Source: Aphelocoma coerulescens (taxonomy: Eukaryota > Chordata > Aves > Passeriformes > Corvidae). From it: DNA of 64,000 nt. The notes under the pieces are model-generated. The model made no database searches. It was not told the origin of the DNA and was given only the letters and a program-made list of their open reading frames with translations. The first letter of the stretch is position 1. The number at the start of each line of letters is the position of its first letter. The stretch covers positions 54,403,109 through 54,467,108 of the forward strand of contig NW_027184085.1 of the NCBI RefSeq assembly GCF_041296385.1, in the 5' to 3' direction. The translations under genes and the position numbers were made by a program. Positions 1 through 39,080 of this stretch are shown here, one piece after another.

Positions 1-478
1 CAAAAGTATCTGTCTGAGGTACTTGCAGATTCCCATACTCTATACCTCGGATTCTTTAGGCTTTAGTGGTATGTGTTTCTGTTGCCACAAATACCCCTAC
101 GCAGTGCAGTTGTGTAAACTAAATACCCATAAACTCCACTGTGGAGAGAACTTTTACTGAAGAAGTTGCTTAGCCTCTAACAGGGCAGGGAATTTAACCC
201 ATCTCCCCTAGATACCAGTCTTGTGTCTAACCCACCAAACTATCTTATCCTTGATGTCCCAAAATGACATATTAACACTCTGCAGTTAAATTTCTCTCCT
301 CCTTCTGCCTCTGAACCCAACAAAATCTGTGAAAACAAACAATGGAAAATTTTGAGCATGGAAAGAATACTTTGACAACCCACCACATAACACTGAGATC
401 AACAATGTAGATTCACTTGAGTCCCTTACACCTGCTACGTGCATTTGTAAATATATGAAAATAAATGGCAGGACCTAC
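1..478. other. SUSD1 intron 11 (partial)
   Basis: AT-rich intronic sequence downstream of the exon ending at 479; the next exon is not in the window. Nothing else recognised. Confidence 0.7.
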
Positions 479-27215
<26,737 letters not shown>

Positions 27216-27730
27216 GTTCCCGCCGCCGCCGCGCCCCTCGGTGCCGCACAGCCCCGGGGCCTCTGCATCGTCCCTGGGGGCGGAAGGAGGGAGGGGAGCC
27301 GCGGACAGGGCAGAGCCCGAGGGTAGGGCAGAGCCCGCGGCCCCGGACTGAGGGCGGCTGGCGCTGTCTCCCGGCGGGCGGGACGCCCTTATCGCCTCCG
27401 CCGCGCCCTCGGCCCCCCCGGCTTTCACCCTCAGCGAGGCCCCTTTCCTTCCCGGCCCCACTGTCCGCAAAACCCTCTCTGTACTTCTGGGTTTTTTTTT
27501 TCTTATTTTCCGTTTTTTTTCTTTTTCCTCTCTTCCCTGGCACAACCCCTTTCCTTCCCCGGGACACCGCCTCTGCCCGGCCAGGCAGGTGGCAAGGCTG
27601 ATAAGGGCTGCTGCTGTCCATAGCCCGAGGGCGGGGGGAGAAACGGAGGGTAGGGTTATTTATGATTCCACGGAAGAGCGATTGAAAGACACACCTGTTT
27701 GTACACGGGAGCTGTGCCGCCTCCCGCCGG

Positions 27731-27810
27731 AAAACGGCACCGAACAGCACCGAGCAGCACGGAGCGGCACCGAGCAGCACGGAGCGGCACCGAGCAGCAC
27801 GGAGGAGCAC
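27731..27810. repeat. 10-bp minisatellite upstream of SUSD1
   Basis: About eight direct copies of a decamer close to CGAGCAGCAC / GGAGCGGCAC, alternating to give a 20-bp higher-order unit. Lies in the CpG island roughly 520-600 bp upstream of the SUSD1 start codon. Confidence 0.8.
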
Positions 27811-27970
27811 CTCGGGCGCGGCACCGGCCCCGGGAGCGCTCGGTGTGTCCCCGAGGGGACGGCATCGCAGCTGCGTCCCCGCACGGCGCCGCCTGCGCCC
27901 CGGCGCCAAGTTGGTGCATCAGTCGTACGATGTACGAAACTGGTGCAGCCGTACATGGCCAGCCCTTGGT

Positions 27971-28519
27971 GCTTGAAATAAATTAAGGCTTTCTCACTGC
28001 AGGCCTTAGCCGCCGCTCAGGTGAATCCCCAAACCTCGGGTTTGGGCAGCACCAGTAGCGCTGCCTGAAGAGTTTTCTGCTGTAGAAAGAAGAGTAGTAA
28101 TAGCTCTAGCGCCCATAGTCCTCATTCGTGTCCGTAAGCCTGCATCGTAGGAAGCTGCATAAACTACTTTTTATCTGAAAACACAGTTGCCCAGTTACCA
28201 CAATAGAGGACTGCCAAGGTGATGAATCAGGGAAGCCTAACACAAAAGTAGAATTAGGCATATTTGATACCTCTAATGAGCTCCCTGAAGAAGTTTTGCT
28301 CACGTGCTATGGTGGCTTTTCATTAATGCCCTTGAACACTAACTCAGCCCAGTCCTCCATCACCACTGCATTTAAGTGACATAGCATGATCTTTTAGGTG
28401 TATTATAACAACAAACTCAAAACTATCTGTGTCTGACTTCAAGGGAAGCAAAACCCAGTTTCACTGAATTATCAACTTTTTTGATTTATTTACATAAGTT
28501 GCTCTCTTACAGGTTTTGG

Positions 28520-28556
<37 letters not shown>

Positions 28557-31172
28557 ACTCCTCTGCCTGCTTAAGCATGTATATACTTTTAACCAGCTTC
28601 TGTTACACTTACTCATCTTGACCAGATTCTGGCAGCAGCCAGTTACATTGCAAGTCATCCTGCTTTTGGAAGAACACACTACAGATGTCATTACTGCATA
28701 TTTCTCCCTTAAAATTACTGAAAATGGAAGCATGCATTCTCAGTGGTGGTAAGTAGCTTACCATTATAAGGAATGGTTCAGATAGCAACTGTTCTGCACA
28801 ACATATTAAAATGGTTTGGAAATTACAATGGTCCTCTTCCTTGGCAGCCCAGTGTGTAGCAGACCTACTAATCACTTTGATTTCTACCGTTCCTTTCATA
28901 AAAAGTAGTGGAAGCAACTTTTTCTAATTATAAACACCTCATAAAGCAAACAGGAAAATATTTTTGGCATGAAACCTGAAGAAATACATCATATTTATAA
29001 AGAGAACAAATTAAAAATTGTAATAGAAATATTCTTTAGGAAAGTAACAAGGATGTGTATCAGCTGAAAAAAGTACAGGACATAGAATGGAACTAATGTC
29101 CTTGTTATGTTCCAGTCTATCATGTCTCAAACAGACAATTAATTGCTATATAAGATACTTCAGAACCAAATAATTAAACTACACACAAAGGCTATTTTAA
29201 ATTTAGTGCATGGTCTTAAGAAATAAATGTCAAAAGATGTTGAGAGGTCATTTGTTCTGTTTTTTGCTCTACAACAAGGTCAACTCTGTGATTCCTGACA
29301 TACTTGTCTAACTTGCTCCTTATGCTGACAGTGATGTAGAATTCACAGCATTCCCAAACAATCTCTTGCACTACTTTAGGTTTGAATCTACCACTGAGAT
29401 TAATCAGATCACTTCTGCCCTGAGGTCACCTGCCCAAGCCCTAGCTAATTTATATAGAAAGATAATTAAAGATTCAGGAGGGTAAGACAGATTAGTGTCC
29501 CAACATGCTGATCCTTAGTATCTTGGGCAAATCTTGCTTGTGTCATATAAAAATCTCTCTAATGAAAATACAGACTAACATCTACCTATATTTTCTGTTC
29601 TGGATAGAATAAAATTTTTAATCTTTTCCTTGTTAAACCTAAAGGAAACGTCTTTTGTAATTACAGTGTTTCCTTCGTCCCTAACATTAAATTATCCAGA
29701 AGATACATGTACCAGTCAGTATTTGCTTCAATTTCTCTTCTTTGTGAAGAGAAAATAGTTGTGATGGTCAAAGTAGTTTAATTAATCCAGAGATGCTTGG
29801 AAGTTTCCTGTGCATTTTTAGCTTGCAAGTGTCTAAATGTCAGTAATTGAAAATCAGAAAGGCAAGCTGGATTAAACATCTCCTCAGCCATCTGTATTTG
29901 TTCTGTGTCCTTTGCAGACAATGAATATCACCATGTCATCTAAATCTCTTTTTTTTTTTTCTCCTAAGGATTTTTGGCATAAATTACACTGCTTATTTTG
30001 ACTCATGAAGACAAAATATTTGATACTAATAGCTCTTTCAGCAAACACATTTTTAAAAACACAGCAAATATCTTCAGCCAGAGTGAATAAATGTATTTTA
30101 TCCTTGTTAACAGATCACTCAGCTATTCATAGTGCAGTTACATTCTTGAACAGCTTGCTATCAAGCACTTCTTTCCAACTGGCAATGAAAAGAGTAAGTA
30201 CAGCTTGATGGAAGATTCCTTCTATCTGAATTCTGCCTCTCTTACCTATTTAAAATTAATCAAATTAATAATTGGTTTCTGGTTACCCACTTAGTTCCCA
30301 GAATAAGCAACAGCAATTGTTGAATCAGAAAAAATTGGCTGGCCCTCTTCAGTTTCTAGTGAAAATGCTTCAGCAAATATTGTGCAGAAGTAAAGCAGTC
30401 TCTTGTATGATTTTTTTTTTTTTTTTAAGGAAATGTTATCACTCAAGCTGTTTGCATTATTTCTGTCTGTACTTTTCGGGTGCCTATGCCACTTGTCTCA
30501 GCTTCTAGCAGATGAAGTAAAGATGAAAAAGTAAATGAGATTTCTGCAAAAGCGTTGGATACCTGAATTTGAACCTTAAATATTGAATGCTTCTATACAA
30601 TTTGCCTAGAGGATAGGCCTTAGATGTAACACACATCAGAGCATGCCCTGTACATCTCATAACAAGGGCACAGTAGGTGATAAAGCCTGCTGACAGTTGC
30701 TGCTAATCAGAAAAGCAGCTCTCCAGAGCAAAAGGGCTGCTATCTGTGGGTTTTAGCATAGGAGACCAAACTGGGCTTTGCCACAAACCCACTGGGAGCT
30801 TTGATAAGACAACCCCTCTCTGCGTCTCTTCACTTCTCCCTCCCACTTAGATGTGCAACTGGGATAGTATTCCTACACAAGTGTGTATGGTGCAACATAA
30901 CCTGTGGTAGAAGCTTGCATGCCACTGCAGTCTGCCCCAGTTTTTAGAAGTTTTTAAACCACAATAACTTAGTGCATGTCAGTTTATATATATATCAGCA
31001 GTGTCCTTAGATGACATTCCTGACAACACTAGGACACTGCCGATAGCCATTGCTTCTGACTGTTTCATGCTGTGTCATTATTTTGAGGGCTGTGCTGACC
31101 TAAGACCATAGTTAAGAGGAAAGAGGCAGAGAGGCATAAAGGAAAAGTTCAGAAAGGAACAGTTACAGCCTC
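27971..31172. other. Intergenic region upstream of SUSD1
   Basis: AT-rich, with the poly(T) run at 28524-28552 and no supported gene. Open frames are short and lack exon signals. Confidence 0.6.
28524..28552. repeat. Poly(T) run
   Basis: 29 consecutive T. No retrotransposon body recognised beside it. Confidence 0.9.
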
Positions 31173-31178
31173 CCCTTC

Positions 31179-31713
31179 TACCGCAGGGGGTCCGATGCTG
31201 GTCAGCACCGGTGTGCTGTGACCTTCCTAGAGAGTGTCCTGCAGGGAACAGCTCTGCCAGGGGTGGTGGCAGGCCTCCCTGGGCAGCAGGTGATGTCAGC
31301 AAGTGCAGCAACTTCTCTCCTGTAAGTGATTCCAGCTCTTGTGATTCAGCTCTTTGTGAAATCACCCGAGGCCAACCTGGGATAGAGAGACAGGAGCCTC
31401 GTACAGCAGCTCCACAGGGGTAGCTTTTATTGTCCAGCAGCCTCTGTGAAGGGGAGGCCAGGGACAAGAACTCCGTCTGAGGGGCCCAAACAGGGAGCTT
31501 TTATGGGAAAGGCAGGGGGTGGGGTAGAAACCAAGCAGCCAACTGGGTACAGGCTGTTACCATATAGAAACAAGGCATGCTGGGGGTGGTTCAGTTTCTC
31601 ACCATGACCCGAGGAAGGTTGCTCATCTCTGGGGAAGATTGTCTTGGTCTCAGGCCTCTTTCCTCCAAGGGAGTGCAGAGGGCTTTTGTGCCAAGGGCTC
31701 CCAGTCCTCCACA
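31179..31713 (-). mobile_element. Probable class II (ERV-K-like) solo LTR
   Basis: 535-bp block of higher GC bounded by a perfect 6-bp repeat CCCTTC (31173-31178 and 31714-31719). Read on the minus strand it starts TGTGGAGG and ends GGTA (a decayed CA), with a TATA-like ATAAAAG near 31504-31498 and AATAAA at 31431-31426 about 70 bp later, the spacing expected of an LTR. The 6-bp duplication suggests a class II retrovirus. No internal region nearby. Confidence 0.6.
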
Positions 31714-32164
31714 CCCTTCATACATTTTAAAAATAATAAATAAATAAACAAATAAAAAAGTAATGTGATTTTTTTAGCTCCATGTACATGAACAGACATC
31801 TTTTCCTTTCAGATCCTAGAATGTATGCTAAAATCTGAAGAGAAGGAACTTGGCAACAAGACTCAGGTTTTCTTCTTTCCCAGGCTCCCCAAGCTCACCT
31901 ACAGGGGTGTTGGCCTTTCTATTGCAGCTGTATAAAACTTTAGAACAACTTATCAGTAAGGCAAAAATGAATGACAATTTATTTGATAAGTACACGAAAA
32001 AAACCAAATCCCACTCACTACAGTATTATCCTTGTATTATTCTTCTCTGACCATCAGCTTTGCAGTATTTTTGGGCAAGGTAAGTCTAAAAGTGGGTCTA
32101 AAAATACTAGATGGGAAACATGGCAACTTATTATATTATCTATGGAGATAAATTCCATACTTGT

Positions 32165-32262
32165 GTGTCTTATGAGTTCCTGTGAACCTGCTTTAGCAGG
32201 AAAGTTGAATCAGACGATCTCCAGAGGTCCCTTCCAATCCCAACCATTCTGTGGTTCTGTGA
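32165..32262 (+). mobile_element. CR1 LINE 3' end
   Basis: Short tail with CCAGAGGTCCCTTCCAATCC and the octamer repeats CATTCTGTGGTTCTGTG. Confidence 0.75.
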
Positions 32263-32927
32263 CCAGAGATAATAAACCAAACCATTCTGAAGCTGTTCAG
32301 GCAGCTGGGGATTCTTCTGCCATGGCATCTTTCTCTATGGACCAATTGTATTTTGTCACCAGGCAATCTCATATTTGCATCAACACTTCGTAGTGGGAAA
32401 GAAAAGGGAATCTAATAACCATACTTTTCATAGTAAATACCTCAACCTTCACTCTCTGAGTTGTTCTGTAAGCAATTAAACTTTCACATGCTGTTTATCA
32501 AGTTTAAAGTAGCTGTTTTTATCTCAATTAGAAAGTACCTTAAATTACTGTATTTTTAGACCCTGGAAATACAAAGCCAGCAGCATGAGCTGGATTTCAG
32601 ATTCATAAAATTATGCATTCATTGGCATAAAAAAAGAGAGTGCTTTTGTTTTGTCACAAAACCAGCAAAAGCTCTGCTCTTTGATCTTGGAAAATTAAAT
32701 TAGGTATAACTCTATTATTTCTACATTTACTAGCAATCAGAGGAGAAATACACCCTGGGTGATGGCATTTCTGCATTGTTATAAATTGTAATAAAGACTT
32801 AAGACTGGTATTTATATGGAAATAAAAGGTCACCTAGTCTTTTTATTTTCTTTTTCATTTGAATTGCAAAGCTGAAAGCCATATTTATCTTCAAATAGTA
32901 TCTGCAAGAAATCAAGTTTATCTTACA

Positions 32928-33555
32928 ATCACAGAACCACAGAATGGGAATTGTTAGAAGGGACCACTGGTACAACTTCCCTGCCCATGTAGGGTTATTG
33001 GAGATCACATGGCACAAGATTCCATCCAGATGGTTCTTGACTATTTCCAGGGAGGGAAACTCCACAAATTCTCTGGGCCATCTGTTCCAGTGCACTGTCA
33101 CTCACACAGGAAGGAAGTCCATCCTCATGTTCGGATGGAACTTCTGTGCATCAGTTTCTGCCTTTTGTCCTGTTTCTGGGCATCACTGAGAAGAGCCTGG
33201 CTCCATTCTCTTGACACCTCCCTTCAGATACTCCTAGACACTAATGGGGTCCCCTCTCGGTTGTCTCTTCTCAAGGCTGAACAGGCCCAACTCCCTCAGC
33301 CTTTCCTCATATGAAAGATGCTCCAGTCCCTTAATCATCTTTGTTGCCCTTCACTGGACCCGCTGCAGGAGCTCCATGTCTCTCTTTTACTGAGGAGCCC
33401 AGAACCAGACACAGCACTGCAGGTGAGGCCTCACCAGGGCTAAGCAGAGGGGCAGAATCACCTCTCTGGACCTGCTGGCAATGATCCTCTCCATGTAATC
33501 AGGATACCATGGGTCTGCTTGCCACAAGGACACTGCTGGCTCATGAACTCTCTAA
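32928..33555 (-). mobile_element. CR1 LINE fragment
   Basis: Begins on the plus strand with ATCACAGAACCACAGAATGG, the reverse of the CR1 3' octamers, and continues about 600 bp into decayed RT sequence. Confidence 0.9.
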
Positions 33556-33826
33556 GCAGCAGAAAAACTTGACATTCAAATAACGTAAGCCTGTGAGAAC
33601 TGAATGACGACTGACCATTTAGGCCTGCATGAGGCTAAGAATTTTTTTCTTGCTATGTACTACATGAATCCACTGCCCAATTATAATTACAGATTTTTTT
33701 ATTTTATACCCATTTGATGTACACCAGAAATTGTTTTAAAATTTGGCTGAAGGTACAGCCCCATCATTTGGAGAGTGAGAAGATACGTGTATGTCAGTTT
33801 AGAAGTGTGGTTGTTTAGACTGGATC

Positions 33827-34082
33827 CTAGACTTTGAAAGACACAAAATCAAGATTAGTCATCAGGATTCCCAAAGTTATATTCAGCATCTCAATCAAGT
33901 CCAGTGTTTCTAGGCAATGATCTGCAAAGTTATCAGCAATTTTCCTGTTAGATTTCATGAGACAGTAAGTGAGTGAGATATCCCAGGCAAGCCAGGATGC
34001 TGCTGCTAACATCTTACGGTCAGGCCCTTCAAAAGTAATCTCTCCCTTGTCTATTTTCCTGCTGGTGAATGGCAACAACGAC
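33827..34082 (-). other. Unexplained exon-like open frame
   Basis: Minus-strand frame of about 84 codons preceded by a good acceptor (ATTTTCAG before 34082) and ending at a stop at 33827-33829. The predicted peptide is non-repetitive with alternating hydrophobic and polar residues (A-A-A-S-W-L-A-W-D-I; L-E-T-L-D-L-I-E-M-L-N). I do not recognise a family. A second frame at 34253-34438 lies just upstream. It could be a terminal exon of an unknown gene, a pseudogene piece, or chance. Confidence 0.25.
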
Positions 34083-34439
34083 CTGAAAATATTTTGGAAG
34101 GGCCTTGATTAAAATCATATGCATAAAAAAGAAAATAAATGAAAAATGCAATCTTCCCACAATATAAAATTGGGAGAATCTAAACTGCAGAATAAGCAGT
34201 TTGTGTAAAAGCTAGAGGTACACAGTGACTGAACAACTTCCTCAAAGAAAAACTATTCACCCAAGCAGCATAGTTCTGCACTGACTGGTGAATAAAGATC
34301 TCCACAGAGAGTCCCAGTAAGTTCTTTGGGAATCTTACAAGCATATATAGCATGCCCTGAAGGAGAAATTAACTCAGGCCATCTTGTGTCAGGCAGGCTG
34401 TAGCCAGCAGTGCCAAACCAGAGCAGAAAAAAAGACACT

Positions 34440-37400
34440 TATACCATATCAAGTCTCAGCATCAAGAAGTGTGGTGTCATTTATTAACGTTCATATCTGT
34501 GTGGTTGAATTAACACTGAAAGATCTTATACTCTAATAGCATAATGCATAGTTATCTACTGTTGAAACAAACACACTCAACAATGATGGAGTTGATTGGG
34601 AGAGGTCTGCTGTCAAAAATCTTCACTTCAGTATCTGATAGACCAATGAAAGCTCTGAGAAAGAGGATAAACTTGTTGAAAAACAAAGAGCAACAGTGTA
34701 AACCCTGTATGCTTTTGACAAGATAATTAAAGCCTCAGCAAGACAGAATTTTAAGCTGTTCAGTCATAATGAGAACATACACACAAAAAGGAAAAGAGCA
34801 TGTCACCCAACCAAACATCATGTACGAAGAAAAGTGTAGAAACCACTTTCAGTTAATAGATGTCATAGAAGAGACTACTTGGGTAGCAAACTGTTTACAG
34901 AAATTTATTGTGACCTTAAATAGAAGAACTAATTTTCAAAATGGGGAACTTTAGTTACACAATTCACAAAATACTTCAAATCTGATGACCAGATGAGTCA
35001 AATTCTGCATATACAAAAATGACATTTTGCTGGATGTACTGTACTGCTGCTATGAAATCTCACACTGCTTTTGGACAATTTGGCCACAGGAGAGAATTGG
35101 AGGAGGGAAGAAAAGAAAAAGAGATCAGTAATGCTGAAAAGTCAGCCAGTAACATTGTCGTGGTCTTTGATAAGAACTAAACCTGACAACTTCAGGTTTT
35201 TGTCAAAAGCTTTTAATTAGAAAAAAACCCACAACTCTCCTTTCCAGCACCCACCCACACTGCATTGACTAAAATAGACTATGGAGGCTACAGACAGTTT
35301 CTCCCAGATCACCAGAATACATAGTACTGAATAGCAGAGTTATCCCAATTTCTTTAGCCTTTGTCATTTTTTTTGTGTTGAGATCATATTTGTTTTAAAA
35401 AGAGCTTAAATTCTATTTTTACAGGCAGTGATGCTTACTGAATATATTCTCTAGGTGTGTGCTAGGCAGCACCATAGCAGGGTAGAAATAGAACCTGTAT
35501 CCAACCACAGAGCTGTAAGCCTGCAGTATTATGCAACATCCTTCAGTCCACCCTGTTTTAAAAAAAGTTTCCAAGCATTGAGTAATGTGGCTTTGCAAGC
35601 CAAGATGGGCCCTGGAGGGAAAAAAACCCACAGAAAACCCTCAATACAAACTTACAGAGCCTTCATTGTACAAATAATATGCACACACAAGAGACAGTTC
35701 ATATAATCCTAGAATGGCCTGGGTTGGAAGGGACCTGAAAGATCACACAGTTTGACCCACATGCCATGGGCAACAACACCTTCCACCAGACCAGGTTGCT
35801 CAAAGCCCCATCTAACCTGGCCTTGAACACTTCCAGGGATGGGAAGTCCAAAACTTCTCTAGCCAACCTGTTCCAGGGTCTCACCACCCCCCTAGTAAAG
35901 AAATTCTTCCTAGTATCTAATCTAAACCTACTCTCCTTCAGCTTAAGGCCATTTGCCCTTGTCTTATTGCTCTTGTGAAAAATCCCTCTCCAGCCTTCTT
36001 GTATCTCCCTTAGGTGCACAGCTAGAAAAACATTTTACACAGTAGATTTAATGGAGAAATTACATGCTTTGCTTCCCCTAAAAGCTCTGATTCTCACAAA
36101 AGGACAGACTAGCTGTGCTTGAAGCAGATTGGAAATGAAACACAGGACCTAAAAGTGTTACCCTGATGAACTATCTTAGACTAAGCATGAAATACTATGG
36201 AATAAGAATGATCACTAACTTGAGACTAAAGTATTAGCCTCCCTGTAAGAGCTCTTTTGGAGCCAGGCAACTCATACTGCTACCTTAACGCTACCCTTAA
36301 GATGCTTGTTCTCATTGTCACTGGACTGTTTCTCTCTGGTTTTTTTGCAGCACCTGAGTTTACAGTCAACAGCAAAGGCATTGGTCTGGAAATGTTCTTT
36401 GGGACAATTTGCTTTTCTGAGGTCTCTTCTTCCCTCAGTATCTACCTCCCACACCTTCTCTCACCTACGTATTCTACCACAAATTCCACTTTCATTATCT
36501 TTTGTTTGGACAGCCTTGTACTCACCTGCTCCATGCCAAAGAACTCAAGTACAAATATCTCAGCACAGTTAAGAAAATGGAAGTGGGAATTTTTATTTTA
36601 TTTTCAAAGCACACATTATCTTCTTTCCACCTCTGTAAATGGGTGAGCCCTGGGGCTATAGAGAAATCTTTTGGGACTGATCCAAACCATATAAGAAACT
36701 AGATGTTGGTAAATGCACCAGTTACTGCCCTTTGTCTTTCCGCTTGCAAGTACTAGAACCAATTCTGGTATAAAAACATTTATATCTGTTCTATCTAAAA
36801 GTTGTATTTTAGTTTTCATTTTCCAAGATGGACACTTATATAAACTGCTTAGGGAAAAAAAATACTGTGATTATATTGCAGGGTTAACAACAGCAAACAA
36901 GAATTCAAGATGGGATTTATTTTTTGGTTAAGGAGTAATGGGAGAAGACAACAGGCAGGAATTTCACTTTCTCACACCTTCTCAGGCAGACTTGGTCAAA
37001 AAATAAGCAGATTATGGCCACCAAAAGCTAGCATTTTCCCCAGAATGCTCATCAAATATATAAGTATCACAGACAAAATAAAGAGTTACACATGGGGACT
37101 TCATATGTAGCCTTGGAGAATAAGCATTTTGCTGAAACCTGCAATTCAGTCTAAACTGAATCAGATTTTTCTCCTTATAAAGGCACCTGCACTCAGAGAC
37201 TGGTAATAGCGTAATTTACTGGGTGGGAGACAATTAAATCCTTGCCAGACTGGCTGAGAATTCTAGCTCAGAAAGAGGTACTGCAGTCCCCTCATATTTC
37301 TATCTATGGCCTTAGACTACTATCTCTTTCCCACCAATCCTGAATTTTGGATGCAAGAATAAGAGGGTCTAAATTAGTGTTGTGCAACACAGAGAAGGGC

Positions 37401-37534
37401 AACCAAAGGAGTATGAAAGAAAAGCAATCTACAAGACAGTTGAGAAACAGGAAACTGAAAGCAGACCATCTTTTTCAGCTGCTGGCCACATTTTTTAAAA
37501 TCTTTGTGCAACAGATATGAATTTGGATCCTAGG
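34440..37534. other. Intergenic region between the exon-like frame and the solo LTR
   Basis: AT-rich, one CR1 copy (35703-36015). A 129-codon plus-strand frame at 36257-36646 shows no recognised domain and is treated as chance. Confidence 0.5.
35703..36015 (-). mobile_element. CR1 LINE fragment
   Basis: Plus-strand start CCTAGAATGGCCTGGGTTGG is the reverse complement of a CR1 3' end; about 310 bp, 5'-truncated. Confidence 0.9.
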
Positions 37535-37539
37535 ACTAG

Positions 37540-38180
37540 TGTCTTGGGGTGACTTTATGGTGTTGTATCCTGTATTGCTGCCCTACGCCCAGAAATTAAT
37601 TTTGTGCCTTTCTATGCCTGAGAGGGGAAAGAGAAGTGTACTTTTTCAAAACAGTTTGCAGCTTGTTTTCATGTTCCAAGGACACAGAGATAAAACCTGT
37701 CTGCTTCTGCAGCAGTGGCAGTGAGAGTGGGGAAGGCACCCGGCTTGTTTTCAGCCAGTTTTTCAGCTCCTTTCTCTTTCTCTGGAGAGAGACAGAGTTG
37801 AACTTTTGTTTCCTGGGACTTTGGTTTTTCCTTTTTTTTTCCTCTGCTGGGCTGTTTCAACATCAGAATACATTGGGAGGAATTTCCACCAAGGCCTTGG
37901 CCCTGGAGGTGGGCCCACTACCCCATCCCAGCTCCAAGGAGGGGGAGAGAGAGATCTATGGAAGGACTCTGAAATTTTCCCAGGTTTCTCTCAGCAGAGC
38001 AAGAGGTTTCATTATTTAGCATTATTATCCTTTTCCCATGTGTTTGTTAAATAAATAGTTTTTATCTCTTTCACTTTCCTTCGAGGAAAATTTATTTTTT
38101 CCCAAACCTGGTGGGGGAGGGCTGGTTGTAACCTGCCTTCTCTCAGAGGATGTATTTACAAATTTGCCCAAACTGGCACA
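37540..38180 (+). mobile_element. Solo LTR of the same ERV-L family
   Basis: 641 bp, starts TGTCTTGGGGTGAC and ends GGCACA, clearly homologous to the LTRs of the 11.8-18.5 kb provirus but more diverged. AATAAA at 38050-38055. Flanked by a perfect 5-bp duplication ACTAG at 37535-37539 and 38181-38185, so it is a solo LTR left by recombination. Antisense to the flanking genes. Confidence 0.92.
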
Positions 38181-39074
38181 ACTAGAAAAGAGTACAGCAC
38201 AGTAAAAGACAAACAAAAGAGTTTTTAATGATAAGGTCCCACATCTCTCATCACTGAAGCCCCTCATCCCTGTCACAAATAAAGTAGTCATCAACTACTC
38301 TATTGGCTTAGAGTTATAGAACAGATTTCCATCCTACTGAAATAAGAATTTCTGCCCTGCTCATGAGAAAGTTTAGGTGTTGCTGACCTTCACTTCTTGC
38401 TGAAGATGCGCATTAACCCTCTTAAAAGACTTTTGATATGAAAAGCTTTTGCTTAGATGCCCATGTATGCTGAAGGGAAAAACAGAAAATAAGGTGTTAT
38501 TAGCTGCACAATTACAAGACCAGAAAAACCCAAAGCAATAGATAAGAACACAGGAAAATGTAAGAGAGTACAGCCATAATTACATTTATTAAAAGACATG
38601 CTACAACAACTAGAGTTAGGAAAAGAGTTAGGTATAGCTATCATGTAATCAGAAAACACACTAACCTAAAAAACCAGAATATATTACAGCACAAACAAAA
38701 TCAAATTCACCATGCACTACACAGTCACAAAATAGGTTTCTTTAATACATCTTACATCTTCTTTCAGTTTTAAGTCATCTCCACAGACATGGAATACTTT
38801 TCATGCAATGCCACAAGATGCTTTACAAATGAAAGCTGTTGCTTATTAAAATATACAGACAATCTTTTTATATAAAAACATTTTACATTTCCATTTGTTT
38901 CCCCAAACACTCTTTTGCCAGATTTAAAAACAAGAAAACCAAAAACCAAACAAAACATGATGGTACAGATATTTACAGTATTTTCTTGTGTTAGAGGAAC
39001 ATTTTTATAAACCAAAAGGAACTTCTATGAACAGATCATGTAAAATGAAGGAATGACAGCAATTTTTAGAGATG

Positions 39075-39080
39075 TTTATT
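39075..39080 (-). terminator. Candidate PTBP3 polyadenylation signal
   Basis: AATAAA on the minus strand in AT-rich DNA downstream of PTBP3. One of several; not supported by transcript data here. Confidence 0.25.

Noticed and set aside
36257..36646. 129-codon plus-strand frame with a hydrophobic stretch
   Set aside because: Serine/threonine/phenylalanine-rich translation from AT-rich DNA, no recognised domain, no exon or promoter signals.
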